DNA of 64,000 bases from Planctomycetota bacterium (GTDB lineage Bacteria; Planctomycetota; Planctomycetia; Gemmatales; Gemmataceae). The notes beneath the pieces were generated by a model. The model had not been told where the DNA came from and ran no database searches. It saw nothing but the letters and a program-made list of their open reading frames with translations. Where the stretch lies: positions 1-64,000 of the forward strand of contig JAIOPV010000133.1 in NCBI GenBank assembly GCA_021413735.1, written 5' to 3'. Shown here in pieces: positions 36,501-45,700 of this stretch (positions are counted from its first letter, which is position 1; every line of letters starts with the position of its first letter). Both the position numbers and the translations under genes were made by a program.

Positions 36501-38259
36501 ACAGCTTGATCTGCCGGGCCGATAGCGGCGTCGGTTCGAGCAAGTTGTGCTCAGCGCCGAATGTCGTTTCCATCGACATGATGAGTTCTTCGCGGATGCA
36601 GTCCACCGGCGGGTTAGTGACCTGTGCGAAGAGCTGCTTGAAGTAGTTGTAAAGCAGTTGCGGCCGATCCGACAGCACGGCCAGAGCCGCGTCGTTGCCC
36701 ATCGATCCGATCGCCTCGTTCCCGTCCACGGCCATCGGCGTCAGCAAGATTTTCAGGTCTTCGCTCGTGTAGCCGAACGCTTGCTGCTTCCGCAGGATTG
36801 AGGAGGAATCGAGCGGTTGGGCCGGCGAGCCGAACTGCGAACGTGGCGATGTGGTGCGTGCCGTCGGTTGGCCCGGCGGCAGTTCCTCCAGCGCGATGGT
36901 GTTGTCACGCAACCAGTCGGCATACGGGTGCTCGGTGGCGATCTTCTGCTTCAGTTCATCATCGGCGATGATTCGTCCCTGATTGAGATCAACGAGGAAC
37001 ATCCGCCCAGGCTGGAGTCGGCCCTTGAGCAGCACGTTCTCCGGTGCGATGTCGAGGACACCAACCTCGGAACCCATGATGACCAGGTCGTCCTTCGTGA
37101 CGTAGTAACGAGAAGGACGCAGACCGTTGCGGTCGAGGCACGCGCCGATCTGCCGACCATCAGTGAACGCAACGGACGCCGGCCCGTCCCACGGTTCCAT
37201 GAGGCAGGAGTGGTACTCGTAAAAGGCCCGCTTTTCTGGGCTCATTGATGGGTCGCCGCTCCACGGCTCGGGAATCATCATCATCATGGCGTGAGGCAAC
37301 GACCGCCCCGACAGAACGAGCAGTTCCAGAGCGTTGTCGAACATGGCCGAGTCGCTGCCGCTCTCGTCGATCACCGGCATGATGCGGGCCAGTTCCATCC
37401 CGAACATCTCGGAACGCATCAGCTTCTCGCGAGCCTTCATCCAGTTGACGTTGCCGCGCAGCGTGTTGATCTCGCCGTTGTGCGAGATGTAGCGGTACGG
37501 GTGAGCACGAGCCCATGTCGGGAACGTGTTGGTGCTGAAGCGGGAGTGAACCAGCGCAAGCGCCGACTCCATCGCCGGATTGTTGAGGTCGGGGAAGTAC
37601 GGATCGAGCTGCAGGGAATTCAACATCCCCTTGTAGATGAGCGTATTGCACGACAGGCTCGGGATGTAGAACATCTTCTGGTGCGTCAGCCCGGACATTC
37701 GCACGGCGTTTTCAATGGAACGGCGAATCACGTAGAGCCGTCTCTCGAAAGCCAGATCGTCCGTACCAAGGGGGCGCACGTCGCGGTCCTTCCGGCCAAT
37801 GAAAATCTGCTTCATGACCGGTTCGCCAGACTTGGCGGTCGGCCCGATGATCGAATTGTCGGTCGGCACGGTGCGCCAGCCGAGGACGTCCTGGCCCTGC
37901 TTGCGGACGATGTACTCGAACAGTTCCTCGCAATGTCGGCGGTCGTGCTCGTCGGACGGTAGGAAGACCATGCCGACGCCATACTCCCCCGCTGCCGGCA
38001 ACTTGATGCTCAGCCGATCACATTCCTGGCGAAGGAACTTGTCAGGCATCTGCATGACGATGCCGGCACCGTCGCCGGTGTTGGCCTCGCACCCGCATGC
38101 GCCGCGATGCTCCAGGTTGATGAGGATCTGGATCGCCTGGCGAATGATGTCGTGCTTTTTGCGGTTCTTCAAATCCGCAACAAAGCCGACACCGCAGGCG
38201 TCGTGCTCGTTTCGGGGGTCGTACAACCCCTGAGCCACAGGTAAGGATGCCGTCGTCAT
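33592..38259 (-). CDS. gltB: Glutamate synthase large subunit
   Basis: The 1555-residue product converts 2-oxoglutarate and glutamine to two glutamates. It starts at ATG 38259 ([10 protein letters not shown]); a short propeptide precedes Cys 22 ([10 protein letters not shown]), the expected N-terminal nucleophile of the class II amidotransferase domain. This is followed by the central domain, the FMN-binding synthase domain ([33 protein letters not shown]), a 3Fe-4S cysteine cluster ([15 protein letters not shown]) and the C-terminal beta-helix ([42 protein letters not shown]). It has the standard order and size and lies directly between the LysR gene and gltD. Confidence 0.97.
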   Translation of the reverse strand: MTTASLPVAQGLYDPRNEHDACGVGFVADLKNRKKHDIIRQAIQILINLEHRGACGCEANTGDGAGIVMQMPDKFLRQECDRLSIKLPAAGEYGVGMVFLPSDEHDRRHCEELFEYIVRKQGQDVLGWRTVPTDNSIIGPTAKSGEPVMKQIFIGRKDRDVRPLGTDDLAFERRLYVIRRSIENAVRMSGLTHQKMFYIPSLSCNTLIYKGMLNSLQLDPYFPDLNNPAMESALALVHSRFSTNTFPTWARAHPYRYISHNGEINTLRGNVNWMKAREKLMRSEMFGMELARIMPVIDESGSDSAMFDNALELLVLSGRSLPHAMMMMIPEPWSGDPSMSPEKRAFYEYHSCLMEPWDGPASVAFTDGRQIGACLDRNGLRPSRYYVTKDDLVIMGSEVGVLDIAPENVLLKGRLQPGRMFLVDLNQGRIIADDELKQKIATEHPYADWLRDNTIALEELPPGQPTARTTSPRSQFGSPAQPLDSSSILRKQQAFGYTSEDLKILLTPMAVDGNEAIGSMGNDAALAVLSDRPQLLYNYFKQLFAQVTNPPVDCIREELIMSMETTFGAEHNLLEPTPLSARQIKLSSPIMKNEDLERLRALDGQPPHGYKAITLPILFPVKQGAFGLNLAMGGLFRDISAAIQDGHDIIILSDRGVDANHAPIPALLAVAGVHHHLIREGTRTKVGLVLESGEPREVHHFSLLIGYGAGAINPYLAFETIDDMIQQGTLVGVDHTKAVKNFVKAVGKGVMKVMSKMGISTAQSYCGAQIFEAVGLNKDVIDKYFTWTSSRISGVGMDVIATEAVARHKRAFPDRPLNGHTLDVGGHYQYRREGEYHLFNPETIHKLQHACRSNNFKVFKEYSTLVNNQAKRLCTLRGLFELKPAEKPIPLDEVESVEAIMKRFKSGAMSYGSISQEAHETLAIGMNRIGGRSNTGEGGEDPERYTWTNERGDSKNSAIKQVASGRFGVTSNYLVNAKELQIKMAQGAKPGEGGQLPGSKVYPWIAKVRHSTPGVGLISPPPHHDIYSIEDLAELIHDLKNANHEARISVKLVAEVGVGTIAAGVAKAHADVVLISGYDGGTGASPLTSLKHAGAPWELGLAEAQQTLLLNDLRSRIVVEVDGQLKTGRDVVIGALLGAEEFGFATAPLVAMGCVMMRVCHLNTCPVGVATQDPELRKKFTGTPESIVTFMRFIAEEVRELMAMLGFRTIAEMVGHSEKLETSKAIDHYKVRGLDFSPIFYRPNVGPNVGWHCTQTQDHGLDQALDRTTLIPLCKPALEKGTPVSATLPIRNVNRVVGTMLGSELTRRYGPSGLPDDTISLKFKGSAGQSFGAFMPPGITLRLEGDANDYVGKGLSGGKIIIVPPDGSTFRPADNVIIGNVALYGATSGEVYIRGMAGERFAVRNSGVNAVVLSVGDHCCEYMTGGRVVVLGPTGRNFAAGMSGGIAYVYDEDGSFPRKCNKEMVQLFPLEDEEDVAEVKDLLRKFHEATGSELPQRMLRDWEQHQGRFVKVYPSDYRRVLETQKRFKAQGLPDEEAIMAAFESNSHDLARAGGK

Positions 38260-38295
38260 ATCGCTAACCTCGTACAAGCAAGCCAGGGCGTTGCG

Positions 38296-39210
38296 TCAAG
38301 CAGGGCGATCTCCGTTGCGATCGGGGTAGATCGCATTGTTCCGCAGCAGATCAATGAAGGCGAGAGTGGCGCTGCCGAGTTTGTGCTGTCGGCGGTGAAT
38401 AATGCCAAGCGGCCGCACCATCCTGGCACCATCCAGTCGCAGACTCAACAGGGTGCCCGCTTGTAATTCCTGGCGAATCGTCGGCTCGGGTAAGAACGCG
38501 AATCCGGTTCCGACTTCGACTGCTTTCTTGATGTTCTCGATGCTGTCGAATTCAAACGCGACGTCGGTCTTGACGCCCTGATCTCTCAGAAAGCGGTCCA
38601 CCTTCCGCCGAATAACCAGTTTTTTGTCGAAGGCCACGTACTTCTCACCATTCAGGCGAGCCGGGATAATGCGCTTGCATCGCGCGAGCGAGTGGCCGGG
38701 GGCGAAGACCACGACCATCTCTTCCTCGCGCCAGTTCAACACGGTCAGTTCACGCGACCGTGTGGGGAACGACACAAGTCCGAAGTCGGCCAGATCGTCG
38801 TGGACCCGCTGATAGACCTGGTCCGGGTGGAGGTACTCCACCTGCACTTTCGCATTGGGGTTGTCTCGCTCGAAACGCTCGACGTGATGCCCCATATCGC
38901 CAAGGCCGACGGAATAAATCGCGGCCACATGAACGGTCAAGGCTCGTTCGCTCTGGCCACGGCGAAGGGCGACTTCCAACTCGGCGTACTGTTCCAGCAA
39001 TCTCTTGCAGCCCTCGTAGTATGCCTGGCCGAGCGAGGTTGGCTGCGGCGGGCGTTTGGAGCGATCAATGAGTTGGCCACCCAATCGTTCCTCAAGTTGG
39101 TGGACAAATCGGCTCACGGTTGGCTGCGAAAGATCGTTCGTCTCGGCCGCTTTCGAGAAGCTGCCTGAGCTGATCAAATCGCAGAAAACTTTGATCGCCT
39201 CCAGTCGCAT
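38296..39210 (-). CDS. LysR-family regulator upstream of gltBD
   Basis: ATG 39210 gives MRLEAIKVFCDLISSGSFSKAAE, the winged helix-turn-helix of LysR proteins (SQPTVSRFVHQLEERLGGQLIDRS), then a type 2 periplasmic-binding-protein fold (about 90-295; DDLADFGLVSFPTRSREL, WREEEMVVVFAPGHSLA). Total 304 residues. It lies 36 bases before gltB on the same strand, so LysR, gltB and gltD probably form one transcript. That arrangement suggests it controls glutamate synthase and its own expression, sensing an unknown nitrogen or carbon metabolite. The longer open frame upstream starts in non-coding, AT-rich DNA. Confidence 0.92.
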   Translation of the reverse strand: MRLEAIKVFCDLISSGSFSKAAETNDLSQPTVSRFVHQLEERLGGQLIDRSKRPPQPTSLGQAYYEGCKRLLEQYAELEVALRRGQSERALTVHVAAIYSVGLGDMGHHVERFERDNPNAKVQVEYLHPDQVYQRVHDDLADFGLVSFPTRSRELTVLNWREEEMVVVFAPGHSLARCKRIIPARLNGEKYVAFDKKLVIRRKVDRFLRDQGVKTDVAFEFDSIENIKKAVEVGTGFAFLPEPTIRQELQAGTLLSLRLDGARMVRPLGIIHRRQHKLGSATLAFIDLLRNNAIYPDRNGDRPA

Positions 39211-39473
39211 GATAGAGATGATACTATTTACTGGATAAATACAAGGAGGTAATTTGTGTAAAAAAATGAATAATGCGTTTCGGGAGCCACAGACACGGAG
39301 CCTGCCCCACGACAGCTCCAACGCTTTCCTCTCACGACGTTGGGTAACACCCGATACCATTATCTCTTCAAAACGATCACCACGGTTCAATGGAGGGCTG
39401 CGACGCTTCTTCAACCCTGACGGCTCGGTCAGCGATTGGGGCGGCGTCAGCGCACTCGCTTCACGGAGACGAT
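39211..39473. promoter_or_regulatory. Divergent control region with possible LysR site
   Basis: This is an AT-rich gap between the LysR start (minus) and a small gene (plus). A dyad ACAA-N9-TTGT (39241-39257) lies about 30-50 bases before the LysR ATG, resembling the T-N11-A type of site used by LysR proteins for autoregulation. The dyad includes AAGGAGGT on the plus strand, but the GTG after it is followed at once by TAA. Confidence 0.4.
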
Positions 39474-39716
39474 ATGATCTGCGAGATTATCGAGCTGAAC
39501 GACAGCGGCCTGCCCGGTGAGAGCCGGAACTGCGAACTTGGGGTCGTCCCTCGGATCGGCGAACTACTTGCGTTTGTGGACGAGTATTTCGAGATTGTGA
39601 ACGTGATTCATCAGATCGGGCAGAGCAACGGGCAACTCGTCAAGGTGTTTGTGAGGCCGACAAAGGCACCATATCAAGAACCCAAGTCTCGTTTCGGTTT
39701 TGGTGGAATCCGATGA
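39474..39716 (+). CDS. Small protein of unknown function, 80 residues
   Basis: ATG 39474 follows CGGAGAC. The product (MICEIIELNDSGLPGESRN, then VVPRIGELLAFVDEYFEIVNVIHQIGQSNGQLVKVFVRP) alternates short strands with turns and looks like a small all-beta domain with a consistent protein-like composition. There is no signal peptide, membrane span or metal motif. It is followed 63 bases later by the M20 peptidase on the same strand. The longer frame from 39390 adds only poor sequence. I do not recognise the family. Confidence 0.65.
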   Translation: MICEIIELNDSGLPGESRNCELGVVPRIGELLAFVDEYFEIVNVIHQIGQSNGQLVKVFVRPTKAPYQEPKSRFGFGGIR

Positions 39717-39779
39717 CTGTTCAACCCACCGTGGTTGTGGTTCGCGGAGGGGTAGCTGTTTTGGCACTTTTGTGGTTCA

Positions 39780-40940
39780 ATGTCACTCATGCTACCACTA
39801 CCTGAACTGCTCGCCGAACTCGTCCGCCGCCCATCGGTCAACCCGATGGGGCGCACCGATCTCTCCACCGAGATTCTCTACGAGTCTCGCGTCACGGCGT
39901 TTCTCGAAGAACAACTCCGGCCCCTCGGCTGCGAGGTTCGCCGTCAGACCGTGCGACCGGGTCGCGATAACCTCATCGCCACTTACACACCACCCACCGC
40001 AGCACCGTTCAGCGTGTTGTTCGAGGCGCATACGGACACGGTGCCAGTCGATGCAATGATCGTGGAGCCGTTCGCCGCGAAGATTGAAGGCGGGAAGATG
40101 TACGGACGCGGTTCGTGCGACGTCAAGGGCGGGGGAGCCGTCATGCTGACCGCGTTCGCCCGACTCGTACAAGAAAAGCCCGCGGGAAGTGCGGCCGTCA
40201 CGCTCGCGTTTACCGTTGACGAGGAAAACGGCGGCATGGGCGTGACAGAGTTGATGAAGTCCGGAGTGCATGCCGATTACGGGATCGTCGCAGAGCCGAC
40301 ACTTCTCAACATCGTGAACGCTCACAAGGGCGTGGCACGATGGACGCTCGCAACCAGTGGTCGCGCGTGTCACAGTTCGCGACCCGACCAAGGAGTAAAC
40401 GCGGTTTATCGTATGGCCCGACTGCTCCGTGCGATCGAGGAGTACGCGAAGACGTTGCAAGCCTTACCGCCCGACCCTGTGCTCGGCCCGCGAACGATCT
40501 CCGTCGGCCGCATCATGGGTGGCGTCTCGCCGAACACGGTGCCGGACTTCTGCCGGGCGGACCTCGATCGCCGACTGCTGCCCGGTGAGACATTCGAGAC
40601 CGCGACCGCAGACTTGGATGCATTCCTCCGAGCGCTACCGGATGTCGATTGGCCGTTCACGCTCACACAAAGTTCACCAGGCTGTTCGCCGTTAAGCCCT
40701 GTTCCGAGCGTGGAACTGGTGAAGCGGTTCGGGGCGGTCATCGATTCCGTTGTTGGGAAGCACACGGTGGATTCGGTGCCGTTCGGAACGGACGCATCGC
40801 GGGTCGCGATTAAGGGCGTGCCAACGATTGTGTTCGGTCCCGGTGACATTGCTCAGGCACACACGAAGGATGAGTGGATCGACCTGTCGCAACTCGAACC
40901 CGCGAGCGAGATCCTGTTCCGCTTCGCTTGCGGAAAGTGA
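39780..40940 (+). CDS. M20-family metallopeptidase (ArgE/DapE type)
   Basis: This 386-residue cytosolic enzyme has the two-zinc site of M20 deacylases: FEAHTDTVPVD (His 84, Asp 86), GRGSCDVKGG (Asp 114 bridging), DEENGG (catalytic Glu and zinc Glu, about 147-152), AEPT (about 172) and HTKDEW (His about 361). HSSRPDQGVNAVYRMARLL marks the dimerisation domain. It resembles acetylornithine deacetylase or succinyl-diaminopimelate desuccinylase, but there are no arg or dap genes nearby, so the substrate cannot be fixed. The convergent DUF1801 gene ends 4 bases after its stop. Confidence 0.9.
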   Translation: MSLMLPLPELLAELVRRPSVNPMGRTDLSTEILYESRVTAFLEEQLRPLGCEVRRQTVRPGRDNLIATYTPPTAAPFSVLFEAHTDTVPVDAMIVEPFAAKIEGGKMYGRGSCDVKGGGAVMLTAFARLVQEKPAGSAAVTLAFTVDEENGGMGVTELMKSGVHADYGIVAEPTLLNIVNAHKGVARWTLATSGRACHSSRPDQGVNAVYRMARLLRAIEEYAKTLQALPPDPVLGPRTISVGRIMGGVSPNTVPDFCRADLDRRLLPGETFETATADLDAFLRALPDVDWPFTLTQSSPGCSPLSPVPSVELVKRFGAVIDSVVGKHTVDSVPFGTDASRVAIKGVPTIVFGPGDIAQAHTKDEWIDLSQLEPASEILFRFACGK

Positions 40941-40944
40941 GCCC

Positions 40945-41433
40945 TCAAGCGCTCTTTGGTCTCTTCTGAGTGCGGGCAGGCCGAGTGGCAACTTGCACCG
41001 ACGAATTCAGTGCCACGGCTGCGTGAATGAGCGCCTTCAATGCCTTTTCATCAATCTTGTCGCCCTCATGGAAATCGATGGCACGCCGTGTGTTGCCTTC
41101 GAGGCTGGAGTTGAAGAGACCTGACGGATCCGCCAGCGAGGCACCCTTGGCGAAAGTGAGTTTCACGACATTCTTGTACGTCTCACCGGTGCAGATGATC
41201 CCGGCGCGCGACCACACCGGAACCCCTTGCATCGAGTTCGAGGGCTTTCTCCATTTCACCTCCTCGATCACTTCGGGGTCGGCCTGCTGGATGAGCAGTC
41301 GGATCCGAGCGAGTGTCACGCCACGCCAATCACTCACATCCCCAGTTCTCACATCGATCAACTGAGAGTCTGCTTCTGATTCTTGCTTCGAGTCACTCTT
41401 CGTCTTCTTCATGGTTGTTGTTACCTTCTTCAT
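40945..41433 (-). CDS. DUF1801 protein, copy 1
   Basis: The 162-residue product has a Lys-rich, disordered N-terminus (MKKVTTTMKKTKSDSK) and then the DUF1801 fold: WRGVTLARIRLLIQQADPEVIEEVKWRKPSN, GVPVWSRAGIICTGETYKNVVKLTFAKGASL and RAIDFHEGDKIDEKALKALIHAAV. These proteins (YdhG-like) resemble the iron-chaperone frataxin-like fold; the function is unknown. It follows a second DUF1801 gene by 10 bases on the same strand, which suggests a two-gene operon of diverged duplicates. Confidence 0.85.
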   Translation of the reverse strand: MKKVTTTMKKTKSDSKQESEADSQLIDVRTGDVSDWRGVTLARIRLLIQQADPEVIEEVKWRKPSNSMQGVPVWSRAGIICTGETYKNVVKLTFAKGASLADPSGLFNSSLEGNTRRAIDFHEGDKIDEKALKALIHAAVALNSSVQVATRPARTQKRPKSA

Positions 41434-41443
41434 GGGTTGCCGC

Positions 41444-41947
41444 TCACATTCGTTCGCCGGGTAACTGACTGGCTTGATTCACCCAAGCGGCGAACTGAGC
41501 TTCGTCGAACTGGTCCTTCTCGTGGATGTGGAAATATCGCACATTCTTTTGCTTCGACTCGACGGGCGGGACAGGCCGCAGCGACGTGCCGCGGAAGAAA
41601 GCCACTTTGACGTACTTCGTGATGCAATGGAAGCCGAGGAACCAGCCTTGGCCCTCGATTCCGTAGAAGGGCGTGTTCCATTTGACCGCCTTGCACACAC
41701 CGGGGACGGTGCGCAGGATGATCGCGTCGAGGCGGCGCCCGACGTCGCGTTTCCAGCCCGGCATGGCTGCGATGTAGGTCTGGACGGGGGCGTCGCCGTC
41801 GCCCTTCGCGATCTGAGGGTTGCCGCCTGCGAGGAGTGTCGGCTTGTCCTTGCCTGGGCGCGCGGCCACCTTCTTGGTGGTGCTCTTGGCGGACTTCTGC
41901 GTGCCCTTCGCGTGGGCGAGTTTGCCCGGAACTTTCTTCTCCGACAT
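41444..41947 (-). CDS. DUF1801 protein, copy 2
   Basis: This 167-residue protein is a relative of the gene just downstream. A Lys/Ala-rich N-terminal tail (KGTQKSAKSTTKKVAARPGKD), of the kind seen on DNA-binding proteins, precedes a DUF1801 domain (VQTYIAAMPGWKRDVGRRLDAIILRTVPGVCKAVKWNTPFYG, YVKVAFFRGTSLRPVPP, YFHIHEKDQFDEAQFAAWV). It is the first gene of the pair, with ATG 41947. Function unknown. Confidence 0.87.
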   Translation of the reverse strand: MSEKKVPGKLAHAKGTQKSAKSTTKKVAARPGKDKPTLLAGGNPQIAKGDGDAPVQTYIAAMPGWKRDVGRRLDAIILRTVPGVCKAVKWNTPFYGIEGQGWFLGFHCITKYVKVAFFRGTSLRPVPPVESKQKNVRYFHIHEKDQFDEAQFAAWVNQASQLPGERM

Positions 41948-42121
41948 CAGCGTCTCCTGTCTGATAACCGCCTCGCTATCGACCGGCGAGTTCTTTGTAC
42001 CGCGCCGCCGACCGACCGCGCGGTTTGAGGAAAACCTATCCCGTCGGCCTGCGTTTCCGATTAGACTCTCATTGTCGCCAAGCTAACACTCCCGCAGACG
42101 CTCACCCACCCGCACCCATCC

Positions 42122-44077
42122 ATGCGACCATTCGCACTCATCGCCACACTGATCCTCATCGCGCCCGTGTTTGCTGTCGCACCCGACACGCACTGGTCAT
42201 TGCGACCACGCACGCAACCCGTCGTGCCGGAGCTTCGCAACCCGAAGTTCGCCATCCGAACACCCGTCGATGCCTTCATCCTCGCTCGACTCGAGAAGGA
42301 AGGGCTAACTCCGGCACCCGAAGCCGACCGGGCCACGCTAATCCGCCGAGTTACGCTCGACCTCATCGGGTTGCCGCCAACACCCGCCGAGGTTGACGCA
42401 TTCGTGAAAGATCCTGCGACGGATGCCTACGAAAAGCTGGTTGAGCGGTTGCTCGCGTCGCCACACCACGGCGAGAAGTGGGGCCGACACTGGCTCGACC
42501 TCGTGCGTTATTCCGAGACGGAAGGGTTCGAGTACGACCGCCAACGCTCCGGAGCTTGGCGCTACCGCGATTACGTCATCGACGCCTTCAACCGCGACAA
42601 GCCCTACGACCGCTTCGTGCTGGAACAACTCGCTGGTGACGAACTCAACCCGAGCAGCGACGAACTGCAGATTGCCGCCGGCTTCAACCGACTTGGCCCC
42701 GTTCGGCGAAATGCTGGCAACCAGGAACTCGCGTTCAGTCGCAACGAAGTGCTGACCGAGATGGCCGACGCGACCGGCACCGTGTTCCTCGGTCTCACGG
42801 TCGCGTGTGCCCGTTGCCACGACCACAAGTTCGACGGCATCGCGATCGACGATTACTACAGCTTCCAGGCGTTTTGGGCATCGTCGCACGAACACGACAA
42901 CGTCCAAGCAGGGTTCATCGAACGGGCCGTGTGGAACGCGAAGACTGACAAGATTCAGGGCGAGATCAAGACGCTTCACAAGTCGATGGCCGGTCTGACT
43001 GGCGACGCACGGGAACAGGCCGGAGTGAAGTTGAAGGGACTGGAGGCGAGCTTGCCGCCCCCGTTGCCAGCGCTCAGTACGATCCGGAATGTTGCATCTG
43101 ATCGAACTCCGGTTCACGTCCTCAGGCGGGGGAACATCGACAAGAAGGGACAGCAAGTCGGACCAAAGCTGCTGGGTATCGGCTTCCCGGGTGAGATTGC
43201 GGAGTTGCCCGTCGATACCGCGACACCGCGGACGATCCTGGCTCGCGCGATTGTTCAACCGGAGAACCCGTTGGCAGCTCGCGTGATGGTGAACCGCGTC
43301 TGGCAATGGCACTTCGGCACGGGCATCGTTGACACGGCGAACGACTTCGGTGTGAACGGCGGTCGGCCGAGTCATCCGGAACTGCTCGACTGGCTCGCCA
43401 ACGAGTTCGTCGCGGGCGGTTGGCACATCAAACAACTGCACCGGTTGATCGTGCTAAGCAGCACATACCGGCAAGCATCCAAACATCTCGACCCGAAACC
43501 CTGCGTGCGACTCGATCCATCCGACCGCTTGCTGTGGCAGTTTCCACGTCGCCGACTAACTGCCGAGGAGGTTCGCGATTCAATGCTGATGTTCGCCGGG
43601 CGGTTGAACCTCAAGGCTCGCGGGCCGAGTGTCGTCGTCCCAGTGGATAACGATCTGGTGAAACTGCTGTACACGCCGTCGCAGTGGGTGGTCACACCCG
43701 ATCGGAAGGAGCACGACCGTCGATCGGTCTATCTGCATGCGAAGCGAAACCTGCGGCTGCCGTTCATGGAGGCGTTCGACCAACCAGATGCCGCGACGAG
43801 TTGTTCCCGCCGTGAGTCGAGCACGCATGCCTTGCAATCGCTGGAGTTATTGAACGGCACCCTCGCGAATGATCTCGCCGAATCATTTGCGGGCCGACTC
43901 CACCACGACGCGGGGACTGAACCATCGGCACAGATCGAACTCGCATATCGGCTCGCTGCCGGTCGGTCTCCGAGTGCGAAGGAGAAAGAACTGGCCGTCG
44001 CCTTCCTGAAGACGCAGTCGCTCAAAGAGTTCGCCCTCGCGGTCTTCAACCTGAACGCTTTCCTCTATGTGAACTGA
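42122..44077 (+). CDS. Secreted DUF1549/DUF1553 cytochrome, short form
   Basis: The 651-residue protein has a signal peptide (MRPFALIATLILIAPVFA) but no N-terminal PSCyt1 cytochrome domain. DUF1549 (about 45-255) shows RRVTLDLIGLPPTPAEVDAF, WGRHWLDLVRYSETEGFEYDR and a heme motif CARCHDHKFDG near 229. A short linker leads to DUF1553 (about 370-640; ARVMVNRVWQWHFGTGI, LHRLIVLSSTYRQAS, and TPTQALYLMN replaced here by THALQSLELLNGTLAN). Its TGA overlaps the ATG of the DUF1501 gene, which implies coupled translation. The pair is the most compact of this type in the window. Confidence 0.9.
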   Translation: MRPFALIATLILIAPVFAVAPDTHWSLRPRTQPVVPELRNPKFAIRTPVDAFILARLEKEGLTPAPEADRATLIRRVTLDLIGLPPTPAEVDAFVKDPATDAYEKLVERLLASPHHGEKWGRHWLDLVRYSETEGFEYDRQRSGAWRYRDYVIDAFNRDKPYDRFVLEQLAGDELNPSSDELQIAAGFNRLGPVRRNAGNQELAFSRNEVLTEMADATGTVFLGLTVACARCHDHKFDGIAIDDYYSFQAFWASSHEHDNVQAGFIERAVWNAKTDKIQGEIKTLHKSMAGLTGDAREQAGVKLKGLEASLPPPLPALSTIRNVASDRTPVHVLRRGNIDKKGQQVGPKLLGIGFPGEIAELPVDTATPRTILARAIVQPENPLAARVMVNRVWQWHFGTGIVDTANDFGVNGGRPSHPELLDWLANEFVAGGWHIKQLHRLIVLSSTYRQASKHLDPKPCVRLDPSDRLLWQFPRRRLTAEEVRDSMLMFAGRLNLKARGPSVVVPVDNDLVKLLYTPSQWVVTPDRKEHDRRSVYLHAKRNLRLPFMEAFDQPDAATSCSRRESSTHALQSLELLNGTLANDLAESFAGRLHHDAGTEPSAQIELAYRLAAGRSPSAKEKELAVAFLKTQSLKEFALAVFNLNAFLYVN

Positions 44078-45492
44078 TGATGCACCCGCACCACTCATTT
44101 GCTCACAGTCGCCGCGAATTCCTGACCGACGCGTTCGGCGGGTTTGGTGAACTCGCGCTGACATCGCTGTTCGCGGACGCTGTTCGCGGGGCGTCGGATG
44201 ATCCGCTCGCAGCCAAGCAACCGCACTTCGAGCCGAAGGCGAAATCCGTCATCTTCCTGTTCATGGCCGGTGGGCCGAGTCACCTCGACACGTTCGATCC
44301 GAAACCGCTCCTGAACAAGCTGAACGGTCAGCCGCGCCCGTCGGAGTTCGGCGAAGCGAAGTACCAGTTCGTACCGAAGGGGGCGAAACTGCTCGGCTCC
44401 GCCCGCACATTCGCCAAGCACGGCAAGAGCGGCATCGAAGTATCCGACCTGTTCCCGCACACAGCGAAACGCATCGACGACATCGCCGTGGTCCGGTCGT
44501 GCTACTGCGACAAGGTGGTTCACTCCGCTGCGCAGTACGAACTGTTCGGCGGGCGAGTCGTGCCGGGATTCCCCAGCATGGCTTCGTGGGTCGTCTATGG
44601 GCTTGGTTCGGAGAGCCGGTCGCTGCCGGGGTATGTCGTCATGCCAGACCCGCACGGGGCACTCGAAGCCGGGCAGCCGATGTACTCGAATGGCTTCCTC
44701 CCCGCGGTGTATCAGCCGACGATGCTCGGCAGCGGTCCGCGACCAATTCGCAACCTCGATCTGCCGCCGGGCGTGACGCCAGAAGAACGACGAAAGACGG
44801 TCGATCTGATCCGTGGTCTGAACGAGGCGAACGCCGACGGAGACGACGAGTTCGCCGCTCGCATCCGTTCCCACGACCTCGCGTTCAAGATGCAGACCGA
44901 GGCGCCAGAGTTGTTCGACATCACGAAAGAGAAGAAGGAAACGCTTGAACTGTACGGCGTCGGCACGAAGCCAACCGACGACTACGGCCGCCGGTGCCTA
45001 CTCGCTCGTCGGCTTGTCGAGAAGGGTGTTCGCTTTGTGGTCGTGGTGGCGGGTGGCGGTCCTGGGAACATGCAGTGGGACGCGCACAAAGACATCGAGG
45101 AGAACCACAAGCGGATGGCCGGCCAAACGGACAAACCCGTTGCTGGTCTTCTGACCGATCTGAAGCAACGCGGTTTGCTCGATTCGACGCTGGTTCTGTG
45201 GGGAGGTGAGTTCGGGCGTTCGCCAGAAGCGCAGGATGGTGCGGGCCGCGACCACCACAACCTGGGCTTCACGATGTGGCTGGCGGGTGGTGGCATCAAA
45301 GGCGGGCAGGCTATCGGCGCGACCGATGCGATCGGGTTGCGCGCGGTCGAGGAGCCGTATCACGTGCGGGACATCCACACCACGATCCTACACCAACTCG
45401 GGCTCGACCAGGAGAAGCTAACGTTCCCGCACCTTGGCCGCCGCGAACGACTCACTCTCGTAGAGGGAAAGGTCATCAAGAAGATCGTCTAA
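44077..45492 (+). CDS. DUF1501 secreted protein, Tat-type signal
   Basis: The 471-residue product starts at ATG 44077 or 44080 (MHPHHSFAHSRREFLTDAFGG, twin-arginine signal). DUF1501 features: SVIFLFMAGGPSHLDTFDPKP, FGGRVVPGFPSMASWVVYGLG, RPIRNLDLPPGV, then WDAHKDIEENHKRMAGQTDKPVAGLL and GGEFGRSPEAQDGAGRDHHNLGF. It is translated together with the DUF1549/DUF1553 cytochrome before it. The family is alkaline-phosphatase-like in fold; its reaction is unknown. Confidence 0.92.
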   Translation: MMHPHHSFAHSRREFLTDAFGGFGELALTSLFADAVRGASDDPLAAKQPHFEPKAKSVIFLFMAGGPSHLDTFDPKPLLNKLNGQPRPSEFGEAKYQFVPKGAKLLGSARTFAKHGKSGIEVSDLFPHTAKRIDDIAVVRSCYCDKVVHSAAQYELFGGRVVPGFPSMASWVVYGLGSESRSLPGYVVMPDPHGALEAGQPMYSNGFLPAVYQPTMLGSGPRPIRNLDLPPGVTPEERRKTVDLIRGLNEANADGDDEFAARIRSHDLAFKMQTEAPELFDITKEKKETLELYGVGTKPTDDYGRRCLLARRLVEKGVRFVVVVAGGGPGNMQWDAHKDIEENHKRMAGQTDKPVAGLLTDLKQRGLLDSTLVLWGGEFGRSPEAQDGAGRDHHNLGFTMWLAGGGIKGGQAIGATDAIGLRAVEEPYHVRDIHTTILHQLGLDQEKLTFPHLGRRERLTLVEGKVIKKIV

Positions 45493-45520
45493 CCCGTGGC
45501 TGTTGATTCCGTGCTCTGCG

Positions 45521-45700
45521 TCAGATTTGCAACCAGTCAAGCAGTACACTGAGGTTTGCCACGAATCGCTTGTCGGTCTGCGCCAAGTTGGCGACCGCTT
45601 GATCGGGCTTCCCGGTCGCTGCGGCTGCAAGTATTTTCCGAGGAGCGACGGCGGCCAGAACCGCCACACTCTCGGTGAAGTGAAGAGGCAAAATCGCATG
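45521..45700 (-). other. Possible remnant of a minus-strand gene
   Basis: In the 205-base gap before the cupin, a minus-strand frame reads TESVAVLAAVAPRKILAAAA and then RFVANLSVLLDWLQI with a stop at 45521. It looks more protein-like than most shadow frames, but its start lies in the cupin start region and there is no family match, so it may be a decayed gene end or chance. Confidence 0.2.

Noticed and set aside
33862-36525. 887-residue plus-strand frame across gltB
   Set aside because: It is antisense to an unmistakable glutamate synthase and has no recognisable domain.
39241-39260. Perfect Shine-Dalgarno followed by a plus-strand gene
   Set aside because: AAGGAGGT is followed by GTG and an immediate TAA, so no peptide is made; the sequence belongs to the LysR upstream region.
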